DNA from: Pinirhizobacter sp036499745
GTDB lineage: Bacteria; Pseudomonadota; Gammaproteobacteria; Xanthomonadales; Rhodanobacteraceae
DNA: 64,000 nt
NCBI RefSeq assembly: GCF_036499745.1
Contig: NZ_DASYDG010000010.1
Span: 1 to 64,000 of the forward strand
Direction: 5' to 3'
Each line of letters starts with the position of its first letter. Position 1 is the stretch's first letter. The notes under the pieces are model-generated. The model saw only the letters and a list, made by a program, of their open reading frames with translations, did not search any database and had not been told where the DNA came from. Positions 8,672 through 16,958 of this stretch are shown here, piece after piece. Position numbers and translations under genes: made by a program.

Positions 8672-9310
8672 ATGGAGTACAAACATGCGCCGCCGCGGGA
8701 GCCCACTGCGAAGGACGACAAAGCCTTGAATACCGCCGGTGCCGTCGTCGACACTGCGTTCGAGGAGCATGTCGCAGCGGCTCCTGCCACCCTGGAGGCC
8801 TTCCTGGCCCAGGTAGAGCGGCGTGCGTGGCGGATGGCGGAGCTGAACCTGGGTAACCGTGAGGACGCCATGGACGCGGTACAGGACACCATGCTGCGAC
8901 TGGTCCGGCACTACCGCGACAAGCCCGCCGCAGAATGGTCGCCGCTGTTCTGGGGCATCCTGCGCCGGCGCATCGTCGACCTGCAGCGCCGCAGGAAAGT
9001 GCGCTCGGTGGTGGTCGGCTGGCTGGGCGGCGGCAAGGACGACAATGGCGATGACCTACCCGCCTGGGAACCGGCAGACACTGGACCTGGCCCGGCGGCA
9101 AGGCTGGAAGACAGCCAGGCCTACGCGCAGATGAGCCAGGCCGTGCGCAAGCTGCCACGCCGCCAGCGCGAAGCCTTCATGCTGCGCGTGCTCGAAGGCC
9201 TGGACGTTGCCGAAACGGCGGCCGCCATGGATTGCTCGCAAGGAAGCGTCAAGACACACCTGTCGCGCGCGATGCAAAGCCTGCGCGACCAACTCGAGGA
9301 ATGGCGATGA
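8672..9310 (+). CDS. ECF-type RNA polymerase sigma factor
   Basis: Alternative sigma factor of the sigma-70 superfamily, 212 aa. After about 38 loosely conserved N-terminal residues comes region 2 (AWRMAELNLGNREDAMDAVQDTM, about 53-105, including the core-binding helix). A linker and region 4 follow (LPRRQREAFMLRVLEGLDVAETAAAMDCSQGSVKTHLSRA, split here by its helix-turn-helix). The start at 8672 is the first ATG; a TTG at 8725 is an alternative. It is the first gene of a coupled three-gene unit with a DUF3619-like membrane protein and a DUF3106-like protein, overlapping the next gene by ATGA. The regulon is unknown. Confidence 0.9.
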   Translation: MEYKHAPPREPTAKDDKALNTAGAVVDTAFEEHVAAAPATLEAFLAQVERRAWRMAELNLGNREDAMDAVQDTMLRLVRHYRDKPAAEWSPLFWGILRRRIVDLQRRRKVRSVVVGWLGGGKDDNGDDLPAWEPADTGPGPAARLEDSQAYAQMSQAVRKLPRRQREAFMLRVLEGLDVAETAAAMDCSQGSVKTHLSRAMQSLRDQLEEWR

Positions 9311-9684
9311 ACGATCGCTCCGAACACATTGCACGTCGTGCCCGCGACCTTTACCGACGCGCCAGCCACGACATCGACCCGGCGGTTGCCGGGCGGTTGC
9401 GCGCCGCGCGCCGCGAAGCCATGGCTGGCCCGTCGACCTCCACGGCCGGCCGGCTGCTGCTGCCTGCCGGCGCCTTCGCGGTGCTGGCGCTGGCCGCGCT
9501 GTTGATCTGGCCGCAAGCGCCGCGTCCAGCCAGCACCATGGCACCTGCCATGGCCACGATCGCCCTGGGTGATGCAGACAGCGACCTGCCGCCGGATGCC
9601 GATAGCGCGGACCCGGCGATGGTCGAGCACCTGCAGTTCTATGCCTGGCTCGCCGACGACACTGGCAAGGCGTCGCAGCGTTGA
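9307..9684 (+). CDS. DUF3619-like single-span membrane protein, possible anti-sigma factor
   Basis: Small protein, 125 aa, starting at 9307 by the ATGA overlap with the sigma-factor stop. It has a basic amphipathic N-terminal region (RARDLYRRASHDIDPAVAGRLRAAR-like), one membrane span near residues 48-65 (LLLPAGAFAVLALAALLIW) and an acidic outer tail. Size, topology and tight coupling to an ECF sigma gene suggest a membrane tether or anti-sigma role. No classical zinc-binding anti-sigma motif is visible, so the role is inference. Similar sigma / DUF3619 / DUF3106 trios occur in other beta- and gammaproteobacteria. Confidence 0.75.
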   Translation: MNDRSEHIARRARDLYRRASHDIDPAVAGRLRAARREAMAGPSTSTAGRLLLPAGAFAVLALAALLIWPQAPRPASTMAPAMATIALGDADSDLPPDADSADPAMVEHLQFYAWLADDTGKASQR

Positions 9685-10322
9685 TGCGTCGCACTGTCCC
9701 TTGCCTGCGCGGCGGCGTGGCTGCCCTCCTGCTGGCCGTACCGACCCTGGCCGTGCACGCCCAGCCGCCCCCGCCTGGTCCACCACCCAGAGCCTCCATG
9801 GCCAGGCCCGATGCCAACATGCCGGCACGCCCATGGTTGAGCCTCAGCCCGGCCCAGCGCAGCCTGCTGGCGCCTTTCCAGGATAAATGGGACACCCTGC
9901 CTCCCGGCCGGCAGCAACGCCTTCTCGAGCGAGCCGACCAGTGGACGCAGCTGCCGCCCGACCGCCAGGCGGCGATCCGCGAACGCGTGGCGCGCTGGCA
10001 GGCAATGACACCGGAGCAAAGGGCAGCGGCGCGACAGAACATGAACCGCTTCAAGGAGCTCACGCCAGAGCAGCGGCAACGCCTGCATGCGGCTTTCGAT
10101 CGCTTCCGCAGCCTTCCGCCCGACCAGCAGGCGGCACTGATCGCACGCTGGCGGGCGCAATCACCCGAGCAGATGCGCAACGGCCTGGAGAATGTCGGAC
10201 CCGACGCCGCCGTGCCGCCGCCGCGTGACATGGGTCCGCCACCGGGTGACGGCCGGCCACCGCATGGTCCCGGTGACAGGCACGGGCCCCCGCCCCCGCC
10301 GTCCGGCGACGAGCCGTTCTAG
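9684..10322 (+). CDS. DUF3106-like exported repeat protein
   Basis: Exported protein of 212 aa starting at the ATG at 9684, which overlaps the preceding stop by one base (TGATG). It has a signal peptide (about 1-24, ending AVHA). The middle (about 50-160) is built from about five degenerate 20-residue repeats of the form W/F..L.P..R/Q, as in DKWDTLPPGRQQ, DQWTQLPPDRQA, RWQAMTPEQRA, RFKELTPEQRQ and RFRSLPPDQQA. A Pro/Gly/Asp-rich tail of about 40 residues follows. It is probably a periplasmic helical protein. Its coupling to the sigma factor and membrane protein suggests an envelope-related output or sensor; the function is unknown. Confidence 0.8.
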   Translation: MRRTVPCLRGGVAALLLAVPTLAVHAQPPPPGPPPRASMARPDANMPARPWLSLSPAQRSLLAPFQDKWDTLPPGRQQRLLERADQWTQLPPDRQAAIRERVARWQAMTPEQRAAARQNMNRFKELTPEQRQRLHAAFDRFRSLPPDQQAALIARWRAQSPEQMRNGLENVGPDAAVPPPRDMGPPPGDGRPPHGPGDRHGPPPPPSGDEPF

Positions 10323-10330
10323 CCATGAAA

Positions 10331-10345
10331 CCCGGGTGGCCCGGG
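10331..10345. terminator. Short GC hairpin between convergent genes
   Basis: CCCGGG-TGG-CCCGGG lies in the 46-bp gap between the convergent ends of the DUF3106-like gene and pntAA. It could end transcription from both sides, but no good T-run follows on either strand. Confidence 0.3.
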
Positions 10346-10368
10346 CAGGCGTTCGGCGGGCAAAGCCA

Positions 10369-11463
10369 TCACGCTACTGACGTGGCCTGCCCCGCGACCA
10401 GGGTTGCGGTCACCAGTTCGTCGTCTGGGCTTTCCATGAGCTGGCCATCCTTGAGCAGCAACACGCCGAAGTTGAGGTAGTTGCGCGCGAGCATTTCCGA
10501 AGCATGTAGGGGTGCGCCGGCGGCAAGATCCGTCGGCCCGATCACCGTCACACCGCCCACCCGGACCTCACGCCCAGCTTCAGTAGCCTCGCAGTTGCCG
10601 CCGCTCTCGGCAGCCAGATCCACCACCACGGCCCCCGTCTTCATCCCCGACAGCATCTGCCGGGTGATGATCTTCGGCGCCGGCCGCCCGGGTACGGCGG
10701 CCGTGGTCACCACGACGTCCACTTGGCGCAAGTGGTCGGACAGGGCCTGCTGTTGCGAGGCGCGTTCTTCGGCCGACAATTCACGAGCGTAACCGCCTGT
10801 GCCGCTGGCGGTGACACCCAGGTCAAGGAATTTCGCACCGAGTGATTCCACCTGCTCGCGCGTTTCCGGACGAACGTCGTACCCCTCGGTTTGTGCCCCC
10901 AGGCGCCGCGCCGTGGCGATCGCCTGCAACCCTGCCACACCCGCGCCGATCACCAGCACGCGGCTGGGACGGATGGTGCCGGCGGCGGTGGTGAGCATGG
11001 GAAAGAATTTCGGCGCCGACGTGGCGGCGATCAGCATCGCCCGATAGCCCGCCACTGCGGCCTGCGAGCTCAGGATATCCATGGCCTGCGCCCGTGTGGT
11101 TCGCGGCAGCAATTCCAGCGAATGCGCGCGAACGCCCCGGACGCCGAGCGCCTCAAGCCACGCGGGCCGGTTGTGTGGCCGCAGCGCACCCACCAGCACC
11201 GAGCCCGGTCTCAGGGCCTCAAGGCACGCCGGTGACGGCGGTTGTACACACAGGAGGATATCGGCGCGCGCCGAGACCTCCGGCGCATGGGCGAACGTCG
11301 CGTCCGGATAGGCGTCGTCGGGGAATCCAGCGGCTTCTCCGGCCCCTGCCTCCAGTAACACCAGGGCACCCGCCGCCTGCCATTTTCGCGCCGTTTCCGG
11401 GGTGATCGCCACCCGGCGTTCGCCCGCGGCGGTTTCGCGAAGGGCGGCAACGGTAAAGGCCAT
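10369..11463 (-). CDS. pntAA: NAD(P) transhydrogenase subunit alpha, part 1 (NAD-binding)
   Basis: Soluble NAD(H)-binding domain I of the proton-translocating transhydrogenase, 364 aa, with the alanine-dehydrogenase-like two-domain fold. Visible signatures are the N-terminal ETAAGERRVAITPETARKW, the Rossmann glycine motif VLVIGAGVAGLQAI, GYDVRPETREQVESLGA and the dimer/active region VVDLAAESGGNCE. The C-terminal membrane helices are absent, as expected when PntAB is a separate polypeptide. The gene stands alone: its partners pntAB-pntB lie about 1.8 kb further along in the same orientation, beyond three genes on the other strand. Confidence 0.94.
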   Translation of the reverse strand: MAFTVAALRETAAGERRVAITPETARKWQAAGALVLLEAGAGEAAGFPDDAYPDATFAHAPEVSARADILLCVQPPSPACLEALRPGSVLVGALRPHNRPAWLEALGVRGVRAHSLELLPRTTRAQAMDILSSQAAVAGYRAMLIAATSAPKFFPMLTTAAGTIRPSRVLVIGAGVAGLQAIATARRLGAQTEGYDVRPETREQVESLGAKFLDLGVTASGTGGYARELSAEERASQQQALSDHLRQVDVVVTTAAVPGRPAPKIITRQMLSGMKTGAVVVDLAAESGGNCEATEAGREVRVGGVTVIGPTDLAAGAPLHASEMLARNYLNFGVLLLKDGQLMESPDDELVTATLVAGQATSVA

Positions 11464-11524
11464 GGATCACACTCCCGTGAAGAGGCACCACGCGCATCGT
11501 ACAGGAGGTTGCTAAAATCGACGG

Positions 11525-12097
11525 ATGAACCACGAACCCTTATGCGCCCTGCGGGACCGCCGCTCCGTCCCCGCCAGCCAGCTTGGCGCGCCGGGTCCCG
11601 ATGCCCAGGCGTTGCGCCAGCTCCTTGAAGTGTCGGTGCGCGTGCCTGACCACGGCAAGCTGGTCCCCTTCCGCATGATCCTGCTGGAAGGCGAAGCCAA
11701 AATCGCCTTTGGCAAGCGTCTTTCAACGCTACTGGAAAGCCGTCGTCCCGACCTCTCCGACGCCAAGCGCGAAAAGGAACGCCGCCGCTACGAACATGCT
11801 CCACTGGTGGTGGCGGTGGTCAGCCGCGTCGATCCCGGCAGCAGCGTGCCCGCCATAGAACAACAGCATGCCGCCGGCAACGTGGCCTATAACCTGCTGC
11901 TGGGCGCCCAGGCGCTCAATTTCGGTGCACAGTGGCTCACCGGCTGGGCTGCCTATGACGAAGAAGTGGCAACACTGCTTGGCCTTGCTCCCAACGAGGG
12001 CATCGTCGGTTTCGTGCACATCGGCACACCCCTCATGCAGGCGCCCGAACGCGAGCGCCCCGCCGTGGACGAGGTGGTGTCGACGTGGACGCCGTGA
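11525..12097 (+). CDS. Nitroreductase family protein (YdjA-like)
   Basis: FMN-dependent NAD(P)H oxidoreductase of the nitroreductase superfamily, 190 aa, close to the length of the minimal YdjA type. The N-terminal CALRDRRSVPASQL has the flavin-phosphate-binding RRS motif. SVRVPDHGKLVPFRMILLEG and GAQALNFGAQWLTGWAAYDE are typical family blocks. The physiological substrate is unknown. Its last codons overlap the start of the downstream exonuclease gene by 13 bp, so the two are translationally linked. Confidence 0.88.
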   Translation: MNHEPLCALRDRRSVPASQLGAPGPDAQALRQLLEVSVRVPDHGKLVPFRMILLEGEAKIAFGKRLSTLLESRRPDLSDAKREKERRRYEHAPLVVAVVSRVDPGSSVPAIEQQHAAGNVAYNLLLGAQALNFGAQWLTGWAAYDEEVATLLGLAPNEGIVGFVHIGTPLMQAPERERPAVDEVVSTWTP

Positions 12098-12987
12098 GCC
12101 GCCCCATCGCCCATCTGGTGGATGGCAGCCTCTACGTTTTCCGCGCGTGGCATTCGATGCCCGATGAATTCCACGACGTCGACGGCGAGCCTACCAACGC
12201 CGTGCACGGCTTTACCCGCTTTCTGTGCGAGTTGCTCGAGCGCACGCGCGCCGAACACGTGGCGGTGGCCTTCGACGCCTCCCTCACCACCTCGTTCCGC
12301 AATGCCATCTACCCGGCGTACAAGGCGAACCGGGAATTGCCGCCACCGGCCCTGGTCCGGCAATTCCAGTGGTGCCGGCGCGTGGCGGAGTCGCTGGGGC
12401 TGGTGGTGATGAACGACCACGAATATGAAGCGGACGACCTCATCGGCAGCGCGCATTTCTCGCTGCGCGCGCATGGTTTCCGCAGCGTCATCGTTTCGGC
12501 CGACAAAGACTTCGGCCAGCTCCTGGGCGAGCACGACGAGCAATGGGATTTCGCCAAGAACATCCGCTGGGGCGCCGCGGGCGTGTTCGACAAGATCGGC
12601 GTGCATCCGCACCAGGTGGCCGATTACCTGGCCCTGTGCGGCGATGCGGTAGACAACATCCCCGGCGTGCCTGGCATCGGCGCGAAGACGGCAGCCGCCC
12701 TGCTGGCCCACTTCGGCGACCTGGACAGCCTGCTCGACCGCGTCGAGGAAGTGCCCTTCCTGCGCATGCGCGGGGCGGCGGCCTGTGCCGTGCGGCTGAA
12801 GGAACACGCAGAACTTGCCCGGTTGTACCGGCGACTTACTCGCATCGCGCTCGATGTCGCGGTCGCCAGCCATGCCGAGGCCCTGCGTCGCCAGGCCGGC
12901 GATCTCGCCGGCATCGAGGCCCTGTGCCAACAGCTGCGTTTCGGTCCGCTCACACGCGCACGCTTGCGTGATCTCGCCGTCACGTGA
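12085..12987 (+). CDS. 5'-3' exonuclease / flap endonuclease-like protein
   Basis: Homologue of the stand-alone 5'-nuclease domain of DNA polymerase I (ExoIX/Xni type), 300 aa. It shows the metal-ligand segments HLVDGSLYVFRAWH, AFDASLTTSFRNAIYPAYKANR, YEADDLIG and ADKDFGQLL, then the helix-hairpin-helix GDAVDNIPGVPGIGAKTA. It would remove 5' flaps or RNA primers. The GTG at 12085 has GAGGTGG upstream; a GTG at 12094, overlapping the upstream stop as GTGA, is the alternative and shortens it by three residues. No polymerase domain follows. Confidence 0.9.
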   Translation: MDAVSRPIAHLVDGSLYVFRAWHSMPDEFHDVDGEPTNAVHGFTRFLCELLERTRAEHVAVAFDASLTTSFRNAIYPAYKANRELPPPALVRQFQWCRRVAESLGLVVMNDHEYEADDLIGSAHFSLRAHGFRSVIVSADKDFGQLLGEHDEQWDFAKNIRWGAAGVFDKIGVHPHQVADYLALCGDAVDNIPGVPGIGAKTAAALLAHFGDLDSLLDRVEEVPFLRMRGAAACAVRLKEHAELARLYRRLTRIALDVAVASHAEALRRQAGDLAGIEALCQQLRFGPLTRARLRDLAVT

Positions 12988-13030
12988 TGCATCCATCATG
13001 GGCGTAGCCGAAGGATCCAGGAGACATCGC

Positions 13031-13612
13031 ATGACGATCGACCACCCCCGCGCACCCGAGGACGCCCGCGCCCCGGTTGAAACGTTATACGAGGGCCGGT
13101 GGCTGTCCATGCGCCGGCGCGGTCGATGGGAATATGTCGAGCGCAACAACGAGGGTGGCGCGGTGATCATCGTGGCCCTCACGCCGCAGGACAACGTTTT
13201 GTTCGTCGAGCAATACCGGGTGTCGATCCTGGCCAATACCATCGAGATGCCCGCGGGCCTGGTCGGCGACCTTGAAGCCCACGGCACCGAGGACGCCATG
13301 GACGCTGCCCGCCGGGAGCTGGAGGAAGAAACCGGGTACCGCTGCGGCCGGCTTGAATTCATCCACGCCGGGCCTTCTTCGTCAGGCATGAGCACCGAGA
13401 TGATCGCCTTCGTCCGCGCCTACGACCTGGAAAAAGTCGGCAACGGGGGTGGCGACGAGACGGAAAATATCCTGGTGCACGAGGTACCCAGGGCCGAAGC
13501 CGGGGCCTGGTTGTTCGCAAGGGCCGCCGAGGGGTATTCGATCGATCCGAAGCTTTTTGCCGGTCTCTGGTTCATCGATCATTGCGCCGACACCGGCACA
13601 TCGTGCGATTAG
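13031..13612 (+). CDS. Nudix hydrolase, ADP-ribose pyrophosphatase-like
   Basis: Nucleoside diphosphate-X hydrolase of 193 aa. The ATG at 13031 is preceded by AGGAGA at six bases. The frame is open upstream but lacks conserved sequence there. The Nudix box is complete: a glycine followed by the REL-EE-TG core (AARRELEEETGY, about residues 96-107). The flanking VEQYRVSIL, EMPAGLVGDLE and YDLEKVGNGGGDETENI resemble the NudF/ADP-ribose pyrophosphatase group. The expected substrate is ADP-ribose or a related dinucleotide; this is family inference. Confidence 0.88.
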   Translation: MTIDHPRAPEDARAPVETLYEGRWLSMRRRGRWEYVERNNEGGAVIIVALTPQDNVLFVEQYRVSILANTIEMPAGLVGDLEAHGTEDAMDAARRELEEETGYRCGRLEFIHAGPSSSGMSTEMIAFVRAYDLEKVGNGGGDETENILVHEVPRAEAGAWLFARAAEGYSIDPKLFAGLWFIDHCADTGTSCD

Positions 13613-13699
13613 AGGCCTAAAGGTCTGGCCGAACCTGCCGATGAGGAGGCTACGAGGGCACGCGCCCCCGCCGTTTCCCCATCGCCCAAGGTTCCAACC

Positions 13700-14062
13700 A
13701 TGAAAATCGCCGCCATTGCCGCCCTGCTGTTCCTGGCCCCGGTTGCCGCCAACGCTGCCTGCGCCGCGAAGGACTTCACCGTCGACGGCTTCGCCGTCAA
13801 GCTGGTAGCTGGTGCCGGCCAGCCGCGCTTCAACATGAAGGGCCAGCTGGTGAACAAGTGTCCGGAAGCTGCCGCCGCCCAGGTCAAGATCGAGGCCAAG
13901 GATGCCGCCGGTAACGTCCTGCAGACCAAGCAGGGCTGGCCCGCCGGCACCTCGAACATCGCCCCGGGCCAGAGCGTCGACTTCGACCTCGGCCGCCTGT
14001 TCCGCTACCAGAGCGAAATGGCCAACTACACGGTGACGGTGTCCGACGTCCGTACCTGGTAA
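13700..14062 (+). CDS. Small secreted FxLYD-like protein
   Basis: Exported protein of 120 aa with a signal peptide (about 1-19, ending ANA) and a single beta-rich domain. Residues 27-115 (VDGFAVKLVAGAGQPRF, GQLVNKCPEAAAAQVKIEA, DAAGNVLQTKQGWP, IAPGQSVDFDLG) resemble the immunoglobulin-like FxLYD fold. Two cysteines near residues 21 and 53 could form a disulphide. It is probably periplasmic. No function can be read from the sequence or the neighbours, and it ends four bases before the convergent moeA stop. Confidence 0.75.
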   Translation: MKIAAIAALLFLAPVAANAACAAKDFTVDGFAVKLVAGAGQPRFNMKGQLVNKCPEAAAAQVKIEAKDAAGNVLQTKQGWPAGTSNIAPGQSVDFDLGRLFRYQSEMANYTVTVSDVRTW

Positions 14063-14066
14063 GGCA

Positions 14067-15284
14067 CTACAGCGCGATATAGCGCAGCAACTCGCCCGCC
14101 GCGTATGTCTGGTCGCGGCGCGGCAACCACACCAGCGCCGAGGCGCTGGCAAGGTTGGAAAGCATGTGTGACTCCTGCCGCGGCAGTGGCACGAGTCGAA
14201 GCCGGCCATCGTCGGCGATGACGCTCATGCGCAGCAGACGGTCACGTCCGTCATCGCTTTCCACTTCTTGCGCAAGCTCACCCATGCTCCAGTCAGGTAT
14301 GGCGCGTGCCTCACCCTCAAGGCGTGCAAGTACCGCCGCGGCATGGACCGCCAGGCACACCAGCACGGCGCCCGGGTTCCCCGGCATGCCCATCAGCCAG
14401 CTCGATCCCCGCCGGCCGAACCACAGCGGCTTGCCCGGTTTCTGCGCCACCTTCCAGAATTTCTTTTCCACACCGAGCGACTCGGCGGTGGATGGTATGT
14501 AGTCACGATCACCTACCGACACGCCGCCGGTGGTGATGACGAGGTCGGAGCTGTCCAGTGCCTGTGCCAGCGCGTCGTGGACGGCGGCGGGATCGTCAGG
14601 CACGTATATGCGCACCGGCGCCGGGTAGCCCCTTTCCACCAGCCACGCGGTGATCATCGGACCATTGGCATCGTGGATGCGGCCAGCCGGGGTGTCATCG
14701 GCTTCACGTGCCACTTCATCGCCGGTCACCAGCACTGTCACCCGGGGGGCGCCATGCACGATGACCTCATGTACCCCGGCCATCGCCAATGCGCCGAGCA
14801 AGCCAGCGTTGATGCGCTGGCCGGCGCCGGCAACGGTATCGCCGCGTTGCAATTCCTCGCCGCGGTAGCGCACGTTGGCACCGACCGGAACAGCTTCGCG
14901 CAGCAGCATGTCGTTGCCACTGCGCTCGACGATTTCCTGGCGAACCACCGCGTCGCTACCCACCGGCAACGGCGCACCGGTAAAGATACGAAAGGCAGTG
15001 CCCGGAAGCATCGGTGGCGTCAGGGCTTCCCCCGCGGCAACGGTGCCTGCCACCGGCATCACCACCGGGCGCGTTGGGGTGGCATCGCCGGTTTCGCCAC
15101 CACGGATGGCATAGCCATCCATCGCACTCTGGGTGAAGGAAGGAAGGTCCACGGCGGCCCGGCAGGGGTCTGCAAGAACGCGGCCCAAAGCGCTGGCCAG
15201 ATCGAGCTTGACCGTCGGCAAGGCGCCGACACCCTCGTACATGGCCAGCGCCTCAGCCAGGGATAGCAGGCGGCGCTCAGGCAT
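14067..15284 (-). CDS. moeA: Molybdopterin molybdenumtransferase MoeA
   Basis: Inserts molybdate into adenylylated molybdopterin in the last step of molybdenum cofactor synthesis; 405 aa from the ATG at 15284. Conserved blocks are LPSFTQSAMDGYAIRGG, IFTGAPLPVGSDAVVRQE, VLVTGDEVAR, ITTGGVSVGDRDY and LWFGRRGSSWLMGMPGNPGA. A GTG at 15311 would add nine residues. The start overlaps the stop of moaCB by eight bases, placing it last in the moaA-moaD-moaE-moaCB-moeA operon. Its 3' end faces the secreted FxLYD-like gene. Confidence 0.95.
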   Translation of the reverse strand: MPERRLLSLAEALAMYEGVGALPTVKLDLASALGRVLADPCRAAVDLPSFTQSAMDGYAIRGGETGDATPTRPVVMPVAGTVAAGEALTPPMLPGTAFRIFTGAPLPVGSDAVVRQEIVERSGNDMLLREAVPVGANVRYRGEELQRGDTVAGAGQRINAGLLGALAMAGVHEVIVHGAPRVTVLVTGDEVAREADDTPAGRIHDANGPMITAWLVERGYPAPVRIYVPDDPAAVHDALAQALDSSDLVITTGGVSVGDRDYIPSTAESLGVEKKFWKVAQKPGKPLWFGRRGSSWLMGMPGNPGAVLVCLAVHAAAVLARLEGEARAIPDWSMGELAQEVESDDGRDRLLRMSVIADDGRLRLVPLPRQESHMLSNLASASALVWLPRRDQTYAAGELLRYIAL

Positions 15285-16206
15285 AACCGCCGGGATGTGC
15301 GTGGCCGGCACGGGCGTCGTCGAGCAGGTGCACCAATCCGGGCAGGATCGCCGCCAGCGATTGTTCGGCTCCCCCGCGGCTGCCCGGCAGGGTTACCACC
15401 AGGGTCTGGCCGATATAGCCCGCCGTACCACGAGAAAGCATGGCAAAGGGCATGCGCTGCTGGCCGAAGGCGCGGGCGGCTTCCATGATGCCGGGAAGCT
15501 CCATGGTGAGCCTATTTCCGACCACGTCCACGGTAATGTCGCGCGGTCCCGCCCCGGTACCACCCACCGTCAACACCAGGGGTACGCCCGCTCCAGTGAG
15601 TTCGGTCAATACCGAGTCAAGTGCCGTCGTGTCGTCAGCAAGCAGCCGGTAGTCGATGGGATCGAAGCCGGCCGCTTGCAGTGCCTGTCGTGCGGCGACA
15701 CCTGCCGTGTCGGGCTTGTCGCCCCGGGCCACGGTATCAGACAGCACCACGATGGCCGCCGCCTTCGCTGCGCGCAGGCGGCGACGGTAATGCGACTTGC
15801 CGCCCTTCTTCTCCAGCAGCCGGCACGCTTCGATGTGCAATTGCTCAGGCTCGGCGTAGGGCTTCAACATGTCGTACAACGTTAGCGCGGCCAGGCTTGC
15901 GGCGGTCAGCGCCTCCATCTCCACACCTGTCGGCCCGATGGTGTGCACTTGGGCCGTCACCACCACATAACCATCGCCCAGTTCGAAAGTAACCTCCGCG
16001 GCATGGATCGGCAGTGGATGGCAAAGCGGGATGAGTTCATCGGTGCGCTTGGCGGCCAGGATGCCGGCCACGCGCGCGGTCTTCAGGGCGTCGCCCTTTT
16101 CCGTGTTGCCGCTTCGCAGCAACTCGATGCAGTGCGCGGGTGCATGCAGGGTGGCCGTCGCCTGCGCCGAGCGCAGCGAGTCCGGCTTCATGCCGACGTC
16201 TTTCAT
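15277..16206 (-). CDS. moaCB: Bifunctional MoaC-MoaB fusion, molybdenum cofactor synthesis
   Basis: Two-domain protein of 309 aa. Residues about 1-150 are MoaC, which forms cyclic pyranopterin monophosphate from the MoaA product; KTARVAGILAAKRTDELIPLCHPL and GPTGVEMEALTAAS are its signatures. Residues about 153-305 are a MoaB/Mog-type molybdopterin adenylyltransferase domain, with VVLSDTVARGDKPDTAG and LTVGGTGAGPRDIT. The fusion joins an early and a late step of the pathway. The start overlaps the moaE stop by ATGA. Similar fusions are known in several bacteria. Confidence 0.93.
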   Translation of the reverse strand: MKDVGMKPDSLRSAQATATLHAPAHCIELLRSGNTEKGDALKTARVAGILAAKRTDELIPLCHPLPIHAAEVTFELGDGYVVVTAQVHTIGPTGVEMEALTAASLAALTLYDMLKPYAEPEQLHIEACRLLEKKGGKSHYRRRLRAAKAAAIVVLSDTVARGDKPDTAGVAARQALQAAGFDPIDYRLLADDTTALDSVLTELTGAGVPLVLTVGGTGAGPRDITVDVVGNRLTMELPGIMEAARAFGQQRMPFAMLSRGTAGYIGQTLVVTLPGSRGGAEQSLAAILPGLVHLLDDARAGHAHPGGYA

Positions 16207-16685
16207 GCTGTTTTGAAGTCCTGGTGAGGATGCCGGTGATGGTGCGTCGGGTCATCGTCGAAGTCGTCGCGGATGCAGCAGCCCTCGACGAACGCACTGC
16301 TGCCATCAGCGTAAAATTCTTCCTTCCACACCGGCACGCCGTGCTTGACGGCATCCACGGCCCACCGGCATGCCTCGAACGCCTCGGCTCGATGCGGCGC
16401 GCGCACGACGCAGGCGATCGCCAGGTCGCCGATGGCAAGCTTTCCCAGCCGATGCTGGATGCGGCAGTACGGCACGCCGAATTTCTCCCGCGTACGCTGT
16501 TCGATCTCTCCGATCAGGCGCGAGGCCACGCCTTCATGTGCGGTATAGGCCAGGCCGGCAACCTTGCGGCCGAGGTGTTCGTCGCGCACGGTGCCGACGA
16601 AAAGGGCCAGGCCACCGCATTCGGGATGGGCGTCCAGTTCCAGCAAGGTATCGATGGACAGCGGCTGGTACGAAAGGAAAGCCAT
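16203..16685 (-). CDS. moaE: Molybdopterin synthase catalytic subunit MoaE
   Basis: Catalytic subunit of molybdopterin synthase, which transfers sulphur from thiocarboxylated MoaD to cyclic pyranopterin monophosphate; 160 aa. Recognisable blocks are GLALFVGTVRDEHLGRKV, IQHRLGKLAIGDLAIACVVRAPHRAEAFEACRWAVDAVK (interrupted here only by family variation) and PVWKEEFYADGSS with the active-site lysine. A histidine/aspartate-rich tail (DDFDDDPTHHHRHPHQD) follows and may bind metal or simply be disordered. It lies three bases after moaD and is coupled to moaCB by overlap. Confidence 0.94.
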   Translation of the reverse strand: MAFLSYQPLSIDTLLELDAHPECGGLALFVGTVRDEHLGRKVAGLAYTAHEGVASRLIGEIEQRTREKFGVPYCRIQHRLGKLAIGDLAIACVVRAPHRAEAFEACRWAVDAVKHGVPVWKEEFYADGSSAFVEGCCIRDDFDDDPTHHHRHPHQDFKTA

Positions 16686-16688
16686 GGC

Positions 16689-16937
16689 CTAGCCTCCCGC
16701 CACGGGCGGCAGCAGGGCGATGCGTCGATCAGCCGGTAGTGGATCACGGCGGCGCACGATGGCGTCACCGCTGACGCAGGCACAGGCCTCCACGGCACCG
16801 GCGAGGTCCGGACGCAAGGCCTTGAGTGCGGCGATGGCATCGCCTACCGTGGCGGCGTCACCCACTTCCACGGCGATCTGGGAAGCACCCGCCAGGCGGG
16901 CGACGTTGGCGAAGAATTCGAAGGTCACGGCTGTCAT
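16689..16937 (-). CDS. moaD: Molybdopterin synthase sulphur-carrier subunit MoaD
   Basis: Ubiquitin-fold sulphur carrier of 82 aa. The C-terminal Gly-Gly needed for adenylation and thiocarboxylate formation is present (LLPPVAGG end). The N-terminal VTFEFFANVARLAG and the central hydrophobic pattern fit the family. It sits between moaA and moaE, which encodes its synthase partner. Confidence 0.92.
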   Translation of the reverse strand: MTAVTFEFFANVARLAGASQIAVEVGDAATVGDAIAALKALRPDLAGAVEACACVSGDAIVRRRDPLPADRRIALLPPVAGG

Positions 16938-16958
16938 GCGGGTTCCATTGCGTGTTCG

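Noticed and set aside
12815..13030. Extended N-terminus of the Nudix protein
   Set aside because: It overlaps the end of the exonuclease gene; the ATG at 13031 has a good ribosome site and fits the family length.
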